Source: Xylogone sp. PMI_703
Taxonomy: Eukaryota; Ascomycota; Leotiomycetes
DNA length: 64,000 nucleotides
Direction of reading: 5' to 3'
Assembly: GCA_021399445.1 (NCBI GenBank)
Contig: JAJTUQ010000016.1
Span: 62,001 to 126,000 of the forward strand
Part shown: positions 12,861-25,054 of the stretch, piece after piece
How the letters are laid out: each line of letters opens with the position of its first letter
How positions within the stretch are numbered: position 1 is the stretch's first letter
Notes under the pieces: model-generated
What the model was told of the DNA's origin: nothing
Databases searched by the model: none
What the model saw: the letters and a program-made list of their open reading frames with translations, nothing else
Made by a program: the position numbers and the translations under genes

Positions 12861-13601
12861 CCCTTCAGACACTTGGGGGTAAACCTAAGCAGCTAACCGC
12901 CCCTGGCGTGAGCTGTGGACGGCATCCTCCTCTTGAGGAGTGCATATCGCACCCGGTCTAGTGCCCTTTTCGGGCGCTTCAGGCAGTGTGTGGTGGACCG
13001 CTCCTTGGAGAACTCAGTGGGGGCAATGGATGGCTATCGGGACTTGGTACAGCAGGGCACTACCAAAACCTCCTATATATGGTTTAGTTCCCAGTGTAAT
13101 ACTGTAGTATATTGCTAAAAGTGACTTGGAGTCACGATTACTTGTGAGGTACTCTGTTGGGGGCACAAAGCCACGAAGCATTAGGTTCGGCGATATGATT
13201 GTGCCCCAGAAGCAGTTAGTGCATGCATACTTGCTGTGTATGTTGTCAGCAGGCCGTTAGAGTACTTACGTACTGTAAGCCTAGTTAACTAGCCCGATAT
13301 AGCTAAAACCAGGGGTGAGTTCTAACCCAGACAGGTTCCTCAGATTTTGCAGCCTTATTTCTAGGTATTAGATTAGTTAATCGTGTCAAGGTATAGAGTT
13401 AAGTAAGATTTAGAGGCCGGAATCGCATCCGGTGTGTCGAGCAAGGCAGAACTCCGAAAACACCTGTCCCTGTCCTCTGAGCGGAGACTTGCTGCACAGC
13501 TTCTGGACTGGCCGACGGAGCTGTACCAAGTATAAAGTACTTGTGCTCGCACTTCAGTACGTAGGGAGTCATTTCAATCCAAAACACACTTGACTCAGCG
13601 T
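12861..13601. other. Intergenic stretch, no supported gene
   Basis: About 740 bp between the SDR pseudogene and the EthD-like gene. Only short open frames without family resemblance are present. Confidence 0.5.
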
Positions 13602-14266
13602 ATGACGAGCTATACACATCCGTTTACGCCTCCTGCCATGGATATCAGTACGATGGCGGTTGCGCTAATCCGGCGTAAACCAGATATGACGCCCCAGCAG
13701 TTCTCACACCACTGGTTCACGCAGCACGCACCCCTTGTCGTACCCATGTTCCTGTACTCCGGCGTGATGCATTATGAACAGGCACGTGATACCCACTCTT
13801 TTTACTTTCCTCCTAACCCTTACCTCTTTCAGCTGGCTCAAATTCTGCTATTACTCTCTCTCTCTTCACCTCTCGCCTCCCTCCCTGTATCCCGTCAAAA
13901 ATGAGCAATACAATGATGCTAATCAGACTGTGTCCTTAGTTCCACAGCCCGCTGACGACCACCGAGCCTGGCCTCGAATTGGCGGAGTGGGACGGCGCAG
14001 CTGGCATCGTTCGCGCGGACACGGCGGACACGGAAAAGATGGAGACTCCTGCTTGGGTGTCGGCATATTACCAGGAGGTAGTTCTTGTGGACGAGAAGCG
14101 TTTCCTGGTCAGTGAGGCTCGACTACACTTCAAGAGGGTGGGGCCCGGACAAGTAAGGGGCGAGCGGAGAGTGGTGATTAAGGATGGGAAGTGCATGATT
14201 CTAGTAAGCGACGAGGTCTGGCGGGTTTGGAGGGAGTATGAAGCTCGCGGAAGGGAAGACCAATAG
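13602..14266 (+). CDS. EthD-domain protein (dimeric alpha/beta-barrel)
   Basis: The first exon encodes AVALIRRKPDMTPQQFSHHW and FTQHAPLVVPM, the hallmark of EthD-type small proteins, many of which act as dehydratases, decarboxylases or oxygenases in aromatic polyketide pathways. The second part contains EPGLELAEWDGAAGIV and a C-terminal FLVSEARLHF segment. The first in-frame ATG is at 13602; another is at 13638. An intron of about 150 bp must lie between about 13760 and 13950, but I could not find donor and acceptor sites of matching phase, so the junction is unresolved and slight degeneration is possible. The total would be about 165-185 aa, slightly long for the family. No aromatic PKS is nearby, so a role is not assigned. 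Confidence 0.6.
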
Positions 14267-14540
14267 TAGCAGGTGGCACGAAGGACAAGAGAGAAGGATG
14301 GATAAAATGCGAGAGACAAGGTCAGAGGTATATGGGATTGACATGGATGGGAAAGGGGGGATTACATTAAGAGGTGTAGTTTTATGTTCGATTTTTGGAG
14401 ATATATAGCGTGAAGAAAGTGATTAATTCTATATATCTTACATATAAAAAGAGATACCATGAAGAATAAACTAAAGGTAAAGTAGAACACTACACAATAA
14501 TTGGAGGTAGCCGATGTAATTGTGGCTACATCTATATAAA

Positions 14541-14775
14541 CTATAGTCTATGTCTGTTGAAGAAATCGAAAATAAGCCGGAAGCCAGCGGTGGCATTATT
14601 GTGAAGTGGTAAGGCGTGGCCGGTATTCGGCTGTATGGCAACTTCGATATCAGTAGCGTTAGGATAGGTCTGGTATAAAGTAGTCACATTGGCTAGCCTA
14701 TTACAATTACCCCGGCAGATATAAAAGTCAAACTCCGGCAACAAATATTGTATCGGTGCTTTGTAAGAAGGTCCA
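14541..14775 (-). pseudogene. C-terminal remnant of an alpha/beta hydrolase
   Basis: About 75 codons end in a stop at 14541. The frame shows PGPSYKAP, then LLPEFDFYICRGNC and IQPNTGHALPLHNNATAGF. This matches the end of a fungal secreted alpha/beta-hydrolase subgroup, including the catalytic His in the NTGHxL segment. Upstream, in-frame stops appear at once, and no GXSXG nucleophile elbow could be read in the preceding kilobase, so only the tail of the gene survives. Confidence 0.6.
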
Positions 14776-16113
14776 GGGACTCTTAAAAGCCAAAAGGTAG
14801 ATATAAACCCTCCAAATCAGGACTGGCTGCTTGATATCATTGTCATACTCGAGTAATTCTGGTGTAAATGTAGTTTTTGGATTTCTACCGAAGAAAATGT
14901 TCTAGATCCTATTCTTCTAGCATATAATATAATTATTTAGCTAATCATAAACGAACCTCAGTATCTTTAGTCGTAATGTATACCATAAATAGCGATCTGT
15001 AGAATGTTACTCTTTTTGGAAAACTTTAGAACATATAATTAAGCATGAATATTGAAATACCAGAAGTTGTAGTGTTTTTGATAATGTTCTGTACGTTATG
15101 TGAAATGTCTCGAGTGATGTCATAAATTGCCCAGGCTGTCGCTTCGATATCATTGTCCACCCTTGGTATGTTATAGATTACACTGTCCGCGGTAGCAACA
15201 ATTGGAATATCTAATTGCTTGCAAGATCTATGGGCTCGCTGAGAAGAATTAATCACAGAAGCCGAACTCCTACCACCAAGCAGCAAGATGCCTACGGAGG
15301 AAATATTCTTCTACACATTTGAAGCAGCTCGGGGCCATTTGACTATCTTCTAGCATCAGGTGGAGCCCAAACGGTTGATAATGTATTTATTGGTTTAAAT
15401 GGAGATACTATGATCACACCTTGCAGCGTATTAAGGTTTAGGGACTAGTAATTTTGAGCAGCTAGGTGCTTTTTACTGAATTAGATGAAAGGGGATTCAT
15501 AAACGGGATAAAATATCGGGACTGTAGATTGAGTTCCACTGTCTATGTTTGAGTCCCTCTATATAATCATGTGTAACTCTCTTTCTACATGTACTACCTC
15601 CTACTCTAGATGGTAAACTCAGTGATCACAACTGAGTTCCCTAGCATCGTCATCGTGAAGTATGTCTGAACAAGTCAGCTCAATAGCTCACCCAACAAGG
15701 TATGGATACGAAGCTGGTGACATGGACCTACGTACCACAATGAACTCATAAATTGATTGAGTATAATTTGGCTTTCCATGATCACAAATACAACATAAAT
15801 ATCATATCCATGAACCTAAACTATAAGAGCATAACTATGTATATCAATGAAAATATAAAGGTGGATAATGCAGCGAGCACATACTAGTTTTGGTTGATAA
15901 GCAGAAACAGTGTACTGATTAGTAGCTTGTTAAGCTAATTATAACCCTTTTGTTAAGGGTAGATCGACATCAAATCGATGTAATAGTAAAGAAAAATCTG
16001 CAGTGAATTTACACAGTAACATATTTTTCTTGTATATAAAGAGATTCGAATTCAAGTTAATAATCTTCTAATCCTAAGATAAATTTTCCTTCCTTGTTGT
16101 CTCAGGAATTACA
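14776..16113. other. AT-rich stretch, no supported gene
   Basis: About 1.3 kb. A minus-strand open frame at 15026-15286 may be a further piece of the decayed hydrolase, but I could not recognise any motif in it. The rest is AT-rich and frame-poor. Confidence 0.4.
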
Positions 16114-16708
16114 ATGCGAGCTCTCATTATCCTAACATTAGCTCTTGTCGCTGTGGCTCTAGCAGAATACACTTATACCAATGAATCCGGGCGCTTTTCT
16201 CTTGTTATTAGGTCAGCTTCACGCCTGGAGTATGTAGGACACGAGCTTATACCTTGTCGTGAAGAGGCGGCTGCAGTTCAAGCGATCTGTGTTGGTGGAC
16301 TTTATACAGGAAATAGTATCCCGCAATTCACCTTCAACAGCACCACTTACAATCTAGAACATCCGCCTCCAAATGGAAAGGGATCGGGTGGCATTCTAGT
16401 GTATAATCCCAACGCGAGAAGGCCGTATCTCAACGGCACTGAGTATTTTCAGCAACCCTAATAGTAATGTTGCCGTGTTACTATTTCTCCCAGGTACTGC
16501 GAGCTACATTATCTTCGGCTTTGATAGGGAAAACTATTTGAATTATCAGGATTATGGAGGGACGCCAGATCCAACACGAGCCAGCTATGATTGGTTACTC
16601 TGTGCTTCGGGTATTGGGGCTCCCTCTATCACACTAGCATTTCTCACGACACACGGAGCAACGCCGTCCAGCCCTTTTTGCGAATGGGCTAGTATTGTCA
16701 GAGTTTGA
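16114..16708 (+). CDS. Small secreted protein, DUF7907-like
   Basis: A clear signal peptide (MRALIILTLALVAVALA) is followed by TNESGRFSLVIRSAS and a glycine/asparagine-rich middle. After an intron at about 16440-16493 the C-terminal part reads TASYIIFGFD and WLLCASGIGAPSITLAF, ending PFCEWASIVRV. The order (short secreted protein, a WxxC segment and a late Cys followed by a hydrophobic end) resembles a fungal secreted family of unknown function often annotated DUF7907. The acceptor ttctcccag at 16494 is good, but no donor of matching phase is obvious, so the exon 1 end is uncertain or the gene carries a frameshift. The role is unknown; such proteins are candidate extracellular effectors or surface proteins. 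Confidence 0.55.
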
Positions 16709-16777
16709 AGAGCGGTTTGATTGTAAAGATATAAAGAGGAGGCATGTTTTGGCAGAATAGTGGAAGCCACGCAATTG

Positions 16778-16800
16778 TATAAGTCTTGCTTAGACTTATA
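16778..16800. repeat. Perfect 9-bp inverted repeat (hairpin)
   Basis: TATAAGTCT and AGACTTATA face each other around a 5-nt loop (TGCTT), 70 bp downstream of the small secreted protein gene. It could be a transcript 3'-end structure or a chance palindrome. Confidence 0.5.
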
Positions 16801-17335
16801 ATATTACTTTTCAACTTTAGTGTTATCTGCCTCTTCAAGTAGATGGCTTTGAATTCCTTCGTTAGACATGCAGTCGGGCTGACTAACTTCTCTAGCAGCC
16901 AAGCCCTAGAATAAGGAGGAACGTAGTGGAACCCTCTAGATAACAAGTAAGGAGACGCGTGTACTTGTAACCGTTGCATCATTGTACGTAGTCGTTTCCG
17001 GTAGAAGAATAAGCCTACGGCTGAGAATCATCTCGTGCCGGGAGAATTTCGAGAGTGTGTCCTTAATTAATCTTTAAACGAACATCCAATTAAAATAATC
17101 TGTATTACTCGATCACTAGAGATATGGGACAATATATCACGTGAAAAGTGTATATTCTAAGGGAAGACTGGGAGTAGGAATACAACCTGTTCATGCACTT
17201 CATCTCCCCCTCATTCCATCGCTTAGATATTTACAAAGTAGTTTATGATGTCCAGTGTGCGTTTAGTAGCTTCCGGAGTAATAATTCTAGCCCATCATAT
17301 ATCCAGTGCATATATCCAGTGATAGGAGATCATAT
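16801..17335. other. Intergenic stretch, no supported gene
   Basis: About 530 bp separating the two small secreted protein genes. I see no gene or repeat in it. Confidence 0.45.
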
Positions 17336-17883
17336 TCACGATGGTTGAACTGCTAGGACAAATCTCTCCGCAGTATTAACTTGATTCCCATTAGAATCAA
17401 GAGCGGTATTCAATACAGCCACAATAGTTGCAACCACTGGTGCACCATCTAATATAGCGGAGACTGTGGCAATATGGCCAACATTTCCAGTTAGACCGGT
17501 TGAGTCATCTGGTACTATGGCGAAGGTGGACGAAACGAGCTTGCGGTTGCTGAATGCCTGACGCTGCTGGTTGACGAATGTCTTAAAGGCGTCGAATTCG
17601 AAATCTACTCCGTTTCCACTAGAATCCTATTAATACAATAAAGCAAATAATATGAAACTAAGTAATAATACTTCTCCACTAAGTCACGGCTGTAGCCTGT
17701 GTCAAATGTCTCGTTGAAAACATCATCGTCTGTGCTAATGAAGATACCGTTGAAGAATTTAGAATGAAATTCCTCAAGAGGGCCGGTGGGATTGACGGCA
17801 GCTATCGTAGCAGCCGGAGCAGCCGAGGCTATGTTGGCAGTGGAGAGGAGAAAGAGGGAGATATAGGTCTTTATAGACTTCAT
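17336..17883 (-). CDS. Secreted hypothetical protein, about 167 aa
   Basis: Two exons: 17672-17883 and 17336-17626, with a 45-bp intron (GTATTA..TAATAG) in phase. The N-terminus is a signal peptide (MKSIKTYISLFLLSTANIASAAPA). The mature part has GPLEEFHSKFFNGIF, GYSRDLVEK, then after the intron FEFDAFKTFVNQQRQAFSNR and GHIATVSAILDGAP, ending VLAVQPS. The spacing and the 'hypothetical helix then beta-sheet' feel resemble NTF2/SnoaL-like secreted proteins, but this is only a weak impression and no catalytic residues are evident. The stretch 17627-17671, open in frame, is intronic because the continuation only makes sense after splicing. Confidence 0.65.
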
Positions 17884-20140
17884 ATTGTAATCTTCAATGT
17901 TATCTTAGAGTTGAAAATGAGAGTGTGATGATAGTTCTACCTACAAGGTGCTTTCCATCTTATTTATACTGTAAATACCATGGGTCATATGATGCAGAGA
18001 TAATACAAACGAGGTAGGAGTGCCATACGAGTACCCCTGATAGACCCGTGCCGTCACTCCAGGAGAGCATGATTTAGAGGATCTAGAGCACTACAACCTG
18101 TAGCCGGTGAAAACAGTCAAACTTATTCCTGCCTTTACTTTCTATTACTAGTTAGAACCCGGGGTAATGTTTATGTTCAAATAGACCACGAGGCATATTA
18201 ATCAGTTCAACAATTGAGCCAAGCTAGTCAGCAACTAGAGCTGATGTCAGCATGGAGTTCGCTCTCCATCAAGGCCATTATTTAGCTATTGCCGCGATGC
18301 TACATTTGTAGATGCTCACTTATATTTCAATAGCAGGACTCACTACCAATGACCCCCTAAATGGATTATGTACACTTTTATGTTTAAAAAACTAGAATAG
18401 AGATTTTGAGGATTTTGCTGTTCTTGTTCAATCCCTACAGACCATTTCCGGCAGAGCGTCCTTACCTGCCTAGCTGAAGAGCTAATCTCCACTTTAGTTC
18501 TTGGCCAGCTTATTAGCTGACGGGTTAGTTCGTCGCGGAACAATATTAATTCCAGCCCTGATTTTGAACCTTCACCGGTAGTACGATTAGTTTGGTAGAA
18601 CACTGGGGGATAGCCCGGCTTGCCCGGGAAATGCACTAGCTCTACCTTTTACAGTAGTCAGATTACAAACTCGTCCCTAAAATGGGTCGTGTCCACCACC
18701 GGACCTATACGATATTACAACCCCCTCTAGCTTTACATTGATAGTAGGCCCACCACTTATTCTATGATAAAAAATCTGCCTCTGAGAGCAAACTTAGCGA
18801 TTAGTTGCAGCAAGTAAGACGATTACTCTATGCCGACCTCAGAGTTTAATTTTGATATGTAGTGACATTGCTCGACTATCTGCTAACGTATACCCGGGAC
18901 CATTGGCGACGAGGCAGAGGTGCGGTATCACAGACGGACAACAATCATGCACACGGTGAAAGTCACTTTCGAGGTTGTAGCGCATGAAACTTACCAAGAG
19001 CTGAGCCTATTACGCCACAGAGAGATATAGAGCTGTTCTGGCAGGAGGGGCCGAGCTGTTTGGATGGGATGTTTATAGTACGTATGTTAAATGGTAGTGA
19101 ACTAGTCTACATGTTTAAGACAATTCCTCCTGTTGAATATGACAAACTCTGTACTATCCAGCTATAGGTATATTAGAGCAGTGGAGTTGGTGTCACTTGA
19201 GAGACCGGCAGGGATGTTTCAGCTACCATGAAGATAATCGCCCAAGGATTTGCAGCTATAAAGGCTTAGGCTCTTGTGCATTGCTCTTAGATTCTAGCGA
19301 TTCTACATATATTACTCTACCGAATCTCCCTTCTCTCTACACTACCAGATCTGTACTAAGGTATAGCTCAGGTCATTGTCAAGGTTAAAGCAGCAGGATT
19401 ACCATATGCTCAAGCGGCAACCGCAACAACTCGGGGGGTAAAGGACCAGAAACTTCGGGATAAGTTACGCACCTAACAGTGGGACTAGCAAGAAGATTAT
19501 TTTGGAATATAGTAGCTCTGAGTCCTGGCGGAAGGGACCCACTGGAATATATATCCTATTCCAAGCCGGGATAATCTTCATCAAAGTTGCCAATACATAG
19601 AAACTCATCTAAGGGTCTTGAGATATGCAACTTTTACACCAGGTGAACTGTGGAACTAAAGATCAAAAATGGGCGCTGATGAAAAGGGAAGGCAACCAGT
19701 ACGCCACTGTATAGCTAGTCAGCTCATGTTGTTAATAATAAGAAACAAATAGATAATGCGGCTAATATTTAATTTTGATCAGTTATGAGGCCGATTCATC
19801 ACATACTTCACACGTACTACCTAGGGAGGAGATGGGAAGGCGTATATTCAAGTGAAATTATTTCAAACCCTGAAGGATACTATATTGTGTTATTCAAATC
19901 ATAGTCTATCCTAGTTCGCGCACCCACCTACTCTTCACTAACAATTGTCGGACAAGAGTATCTCTAATAGTCATGCATAACTTGCCTTTGCTAGAGTTTC
20001 AAAATCAGCAATTTTACATTCACGCAATTCGATAACAATGCGAAGAGCACAATCCAACACATTCCCTTTGAGCTGCTATCACTTATTCAGGGCTTAGCAT
20101 ATTACTGTTGCAGGACGATTCCACTGTTTAACTACTTACA
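17884..20140. other. AT-rich gene desert
   Basis: About 2.26 kb without a supported gene. A minus-strand frame at 18343-18636 (97 codons, with a TLCRKWS segment) looks somewhat protein-like but matches nothing I know and has no neighbours in frame. A plus-strand 63-codon frame at 19197 is of the same quality. The stretch is probably decayed repeat DNA. Confidence 0.4.
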
Positions 20141-21280
20141 TTACTGGATACCCAGCAATGCCTCTGCATTGGAGAAGGCAATCTGTTCCCACTGTTCTGG
20201 AGTGATAAGTCCGCTCAAAAGCAAATCGGCCATGAAGTTTAATCCATTCACCGAATTTCCAAATGGATAGTCCACAGAATACATAATACGGTCAATGGCA
20301 GTATTCCGTAACATTGTCGCCATTGGGTTGGTACTGAACAGGCCTGCGGTAGTTACCCAGATATTTTGATGATATGTATCAATCAATGTAGGCTTATCAG
20401 GATTCGCCGGAGTTAGGAAACTGTCGGCCCGCTCGAGATAAAAAGGCAACATCTCACCCATGTGGCCGAGAATGATTTTGAGTTTGGGAAACCTGACAAA
20501 AACTCCAGCAGAGTATAATCGAAGGAAATGGAGACCGGTGCTCTGGTGCCAGCCCCATGCTGCTGTACCTAAGAGAGCTGCTACTGGATCAATATAGTCA
20601 CCATCTATGGGTGCGTACTTTCCTCCAAATCCTGTTACGGCTGATATATCAGGGAATGTAGGATGTACATAGATAGGTACATTTAACTCAACAGCCTTTG
20701 CCCAGAAGACATCATATTCCGGACCATCGTAGAATGTGCCGTTTGGCAGGTGGTTATCAATAAGTGCTCCAGGAAAGCCAAGTTGAGTGACAGCCCGCTC
20801 CAACTCTGCGGCAGCCTCGTTGGGAAATGACATTGGCAGAATTGCAAATGCGTTGAATCGGTCCGGATGTGTTTCTACAGTGGCTGCCATTTGGTTGTTG
20901 GCGGCCATGCAGCCTGCGGTATCATTCATTGCTGCAGGGCTAGCCCCAGCTGAGAGGACCTGCTTTCGTATTCCGTTATCAGTCATGTTGTTGAGACGTA
21001 GGTCGCCTGCATCTGGAAGACGTTGGCCAACCATGGGGCTCTCGACTTGCAGACTAAGCTGCAGCACCGGGTTGTTGATAGTTTCATTTGCCAAAACTGG
21101 AGTCACAAAGTGCTCTTCAAGAGTGATAAACAGCTCTAATGTACGGAGGGTAGCGGTGACTACTGCAGCGTCTTTAGATTGGAGGTCGGTCAGAATTGCA
21201 GTTAGATTGCTTCCTGCATCCGACGTAGCACAGGAGACAATAGCAGCAATAGCCGCGAGGATAGTAACTTCAATACGCAT
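20141..21280 (-). CDS. Secreted amidohydrolase-2 family (decarboxylase-like)
   Basis: Single exon, 379 aa, with a signal peptide (MRIEVTILAAIAAIVSCATS). The family is the ACMSD/gamma-resorcylate decarboxylase group of TIM-barrel metalloenzymes. Seen in order: LFITLEEHFVTP, carrying the Glu-x-His metal motif of the orcylate/2,3-dihydroxybenzoate decarboxylase branch; HPDRFNAFAILPM; PGALIDNH; VPIYVHPTFPD with a metal His; LKIILGHMGEMLP with the catalytic-site His; and SVDYPFG with the metal Asp. All expected ligands are present, so the enzyme should be active on an aromatic acid or related substrate. A cleavable secretion signal is unusual for this branch, though known in fungi. The neighbours do not suggest a pathway. 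Confidence 0.88.
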   Translation of the reverse strand: MRIEVTILAAIAAIVSCATSDAGSNLTAILTDLQSKDAAVVTATLRTLELFITLEEHFVTPVLANETINNPVLQLSLQVESPMVGQRLPDAGDLRLNNMTDNGIRKQVLSAGASPAAMNDTAGCMAANNQMAATVETHPDRFNAFAILPMSFPNEAAAELERAVTQLGFPGALIDNHLPNGTFYDGPEYDVFWAKAVELNVPIYVHPTFPDISAVTGFGGKYAPIDGDYIDPVAALLGTAAWGWHQSTGLHFLRLYSAGVFVRFPKLKIILGHMGEMLPFYLERADSFLTPANPDKPTLIDTYHQNIWVTTAGLFSTNPMATMLRNTAIDRIMYSVDYPFGNSVNGLNFMADLLLSGLITPEQWEQIAFSNAEALLGIQ

Positions 21281-24040
21281 TATGCTTTTCAGAGATGAGG
21301 ACCTTGTAGGCCTCCTTTAGTCATCAGGTCAGTCAACGAAACTATAGAAATAAACAGAAGTGCCCTCCTCCTTATTCTTTATAATAGGATCCATACGGGC
21401 CGAATGTGATATGCAGTAAGCAGGAATTAAGCACAACTCATCCTTGAGACAATTTAGGTGTCTATATCCTTCCTCTCCGGGACATCTTAGTCAGGGTAGT
21501 CCACCCTCCCACATTTGTGTCATACCAAGGTTTTCTAAAGCCTACTCCCTAGGTCGTATCTTAGCTAATTAATAAGGACCTAGGGCTACTCGTATTAAAG
21601 AATCCTCACTTTTGTTGCTTGATTCCTCATCCTGGAAAGCCACATCCCGTGGAAAGTGGGTCTGTCGTCATTGTCGATAAACGGCAATCATGGAGTTTAC
21701 TATACCGGTCTATCCGAGATTGGGAGCTTCGTAAGTCACCCGTAAATAGAAGGCACTAAGTGAGATTTAAGTACTGGTACTCGCAGCTTCGAGTGCTTAG
21801 CGAGGATGTAGCTTGGTTAATCAGATAGGCTTTCGTGGATATCGCGTTGTAATGTATCCGGCCATGGTTGTGTATGTAGGCCGAGTCTAGTTCAGCCAAG
21901 AAAGCAGGTTGCTTACTAATAATGATAACAGAGGTTAATTTACCTTAAAACTATTTTAGCGTGCTTAATACTCATCTGTCTAATTCAAAGGATAATGGGT
22001 GTTTTTCTCGATTTCGAACTTTAGACATGCGAAGTATGGGCTCTATAGATGGCCAATCAGCTGTCATGAGCGAAGCTAACAAGAATTGCACAGCAACGCT
22101 GTCCCAAGGAGTAACCTTTTAAGCTTATTAATTACATCCTCTTAGAATAATAAACGAGCAGTTCAACATAACATAGCTCACAATCGTAAGACAGTTAAGA
22201 ATTTTTCTATAAAAACCATGCATATTCTACTGCTTAATCATCGTTCAATTTCCACTTGTTTGGTTTTCTAGGTATTATATAATTATGATATCAGAGATGA
22301 AACATACCGAGTTGGCTGCAATGAATGACTCGCTTCGGCTCTGCATGCAGGTCTGGATGTCAACACAGATGTTTTGTTGAGTAATCTTGAGCAATAATAG
22401 AGATAGAGAGCCCGATTTAGTGTATAGTTTATTTAAACTATAACATGAAGGTGTAAAGGAGGAGTGTGTACTCTTTGTCTTCGCAGAGTAGCTATGGCAC
22501 GTGACCAAGATGTTCGTCCCATGTGCCTTGAGCTATCTTGAGTAGAAAAACACCACCTGTCAAGCAAAAGGTGACGTCAGCTAGAATGATACAGACAGAA
22601 TGGAAAGGGCATACCATATAGAGCGATATGCTCTAGCTTATTATCTTTCAGGACTGAAGCCTCTCAAGCTGCGCTACGGATGAGGCGCGGCCTTATAAAT
22701 GCCTCAGGCCTCACGCGGGCCTCGACCATTTGCAGCGCTTTGGTCAACCTGAGCAGGACTCCACTTCTACTCAAGCCAATATACCACACATCGTGGCTTC
22801 TCTTCTCCTCTAAATCATCTCGATCACCATCTCCACGAGTGCTTCCGATACACGGTATTCAACACGAGGCCCTCACTGTGCATCGCCAATGCCTCAGATA
22901 CTCCTCCAGTCGTCCAATGATTACTGCTCCCCATCTAACAGCGTCTCCTTCCCCGCATTTTCGGTAGGGCCGGGTTGTGGACGACGCGCCATTTCCGAAG
23001 AGCGAGCGAAAGTCAGCTCTTCCACTTGACCGGCTCTACGCACCTCCATTGCCAATGCAGACCAGGCCAGAGCGTACCAGACGGGGAATCATCCTGTACA
23101 GCGTATGGCAGAAGGGCCCGCCATTCATGGTGCCATTCCCGTGTTTATCTCCGCAAACGCACCGGGCAGGCGATCCAGACCATCACTTCCATTGTTTGGA
23201 CAGTGCGATGCCTTCCCTCCGATCCGTTTCTCCATGACGTGACTTGGACCAACGTGCATGGGCCGAGACCGCGCAGAGAGGAAACGCAGAAGAACAAAAC
23301 AAAGCAGTACCCTGGTTCTATGTAGTCTAGTACCGAGATAGGAGTTTGCTGGAGTACAGGGTCCAACATATCTGGCTGGTGCAGGAGATGAGACGAGCCA
23401 GATCCATCCAACCTCGTGTCGAAAACTCTCATACCTCTAATCCAATAGCTGCTCAGCTCCTCGAGAGATGCCGGGATGCTCTTGCTGTCTCTGCCTCAAT
23501 ACGGTAAGTTTGAGTGCCGCTGATTAAGGATGCATAGTCATGGTGCATCTTGATGCGGGTCCGCACAGTCCTAAAATACAGTACTGTTCCATATCCGAAA
23601 TTTCTCCTCAAGGACTCCGGTTTGTGTTCAGATCATCGCTGCCATCCTCCGTTCTCCAAACCCTCTATGGATCGCCATGCTTTCCGCTTGGCCATTTTTG
23701 TCTGTATCACCTCCTCTTTGATACGGCACAGCACTGAGGTTGCATCCAGTCTTGGTCCACCTTGGGCTCTGATCCAAGTGCATGCCTCAACCCGTGCTAC
23801 GCATCATCCTGTTCCCCTGCCTAGGGACTGGCTGGTGTTACGAAATGCGGAGAGATGGAGATGGATCCGTGTATACATAATTCCTGACTGTCTCCCCCCT
23901 CGTTCTATGTTTTGCTGCTCTTGTTATCTTCTAGGGTTCAATGAGTTTCCTTCTATATGCCAATAGTCGCAGTCATACTAGTTGTTCAATCATACGTCTC
24001 ATACATTTGGTGTTGATACATTGACCCTTTCTCTTCGAAC
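21281..24040. other. Long intergenic stretch, no supported gene
   Basis: About 2.76 kb. The part from about 22640 to 23500 has a more balanced base composition and several overlapping frames (for example 22975-23325 plus, 23145-23432 minus), but none shows a family motif. The last 500 bp are the likely promoter and leader of the acetate transporter gene. Confidence 0.45.
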
Positions 24041-25054
24041 ATGGCTAATACTCAGGCTCATACGAATGGGGACCCCCTAGAGAAGGATTTCTCCAACAAT
24101 AGCACTGGAAATACATATCACTTGAGTGACCCTACTATGGACAGTGGTGTAGCTTTGAACCGGATCCGGACTGCTGGAAGCATTTCCATATCGCCGGAAC
24201 TTTTTGAGAAGATCTATCTATCCCCTCAGAACATTGTAAAAGGCGATCTGAGGAAGACATTTGGCAACCCAACGCCGCTGTAAGTTTTTATATCCAAAAT
24301 ATAAGATTAAGCTAAAGTTTTCTCAGAGCTTTGTTGGGCTTTCTCCTTTCCCTCACTCCCCTATCTTGTGATTTAATGGGCTGGCGTGGTGCTGGTGGTA
24401 ACGGTGCTGCTGGAATGTGCGTACGGCCCATATGTTGAACAAGTCCCCTCAGCTTACATTTGGTCTAGTGGATCCTACTTTTTCTTTGGTGGACTTCTAA
24501 TGACACTTGGCGGGCTCCTCGAGTTCATCTTAGGAAATACATTTCCTTTCGTCGTATTTGCATCATTCGGCGCCTTTTGGCTCACCTTCGCGTCCACACT
24601 GCAACCCTTTTACTATGCCTATGGCTCGTATGCTCCATCTGGTGCTCCTGAAGCTGATGGCCTGGCAACTGTTGGATTCAATGCTTCTTTTGCATACTTC
24701 ATGCTCTTTATGGGGCTCCTTTGTTTCATCTATCTTATCTGTGCTTTTCGCACAAACGTCTGCTTTGTTGTCATCTTCCTGGCGCTGGTTCTAACGTTCT
24801 GTCTCCTTGCCGGCACCTACTGGCAGACGGCTAATTCCATAGCAAATTCAGATCCGAGCGCAGCTGCGTTGGCTCACAGGCTACAGGTTGCTGCGGGGGC
24901 ATGTGCTTTTGTCGCTTGTTGGGCGGGCTGGTGGATCTTCTTTGCCATTATGCTTGCTGCGCTGGACTTCCCGTTCCAGATCCCCGTGGGTGACCTCAGC
25001 ACACTGATCAAGGGGGCAAGTGAAAGGAAGAAGGCTGAAAACAACATGGCGTAA
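24041..25054 (+). CDS. Gpr1/Fun34/YaaH acetate transporter
   Basis: Three exons: 24041-24279, 24327-24416 and 24469-25054, phases consistent, about 304 aa. A hydrophilic N-terminus is followed by FGNPTPLALLGF, the NPAPLG signature of this family of acetate/succinate permeases, then six membrane spans: GFLLSLTPLS, YFFFGGLLMTLGGLLEFILGNTFPF, ASFGAFWLTF, YFMLFMGLLCFIYLICAF, VVIFLALVLTFCLLAGTYW and the AFVACWAGWWIFFAIML end. GNTFPFVVFASFGAFWL is strongly conserved in fungal members. The family takes up acetate at the plasma membrane. It lies just outside the PKS/NRPS cluster; supply of acetate units to it is possible but only inferred from position. Confidence 0.92.
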
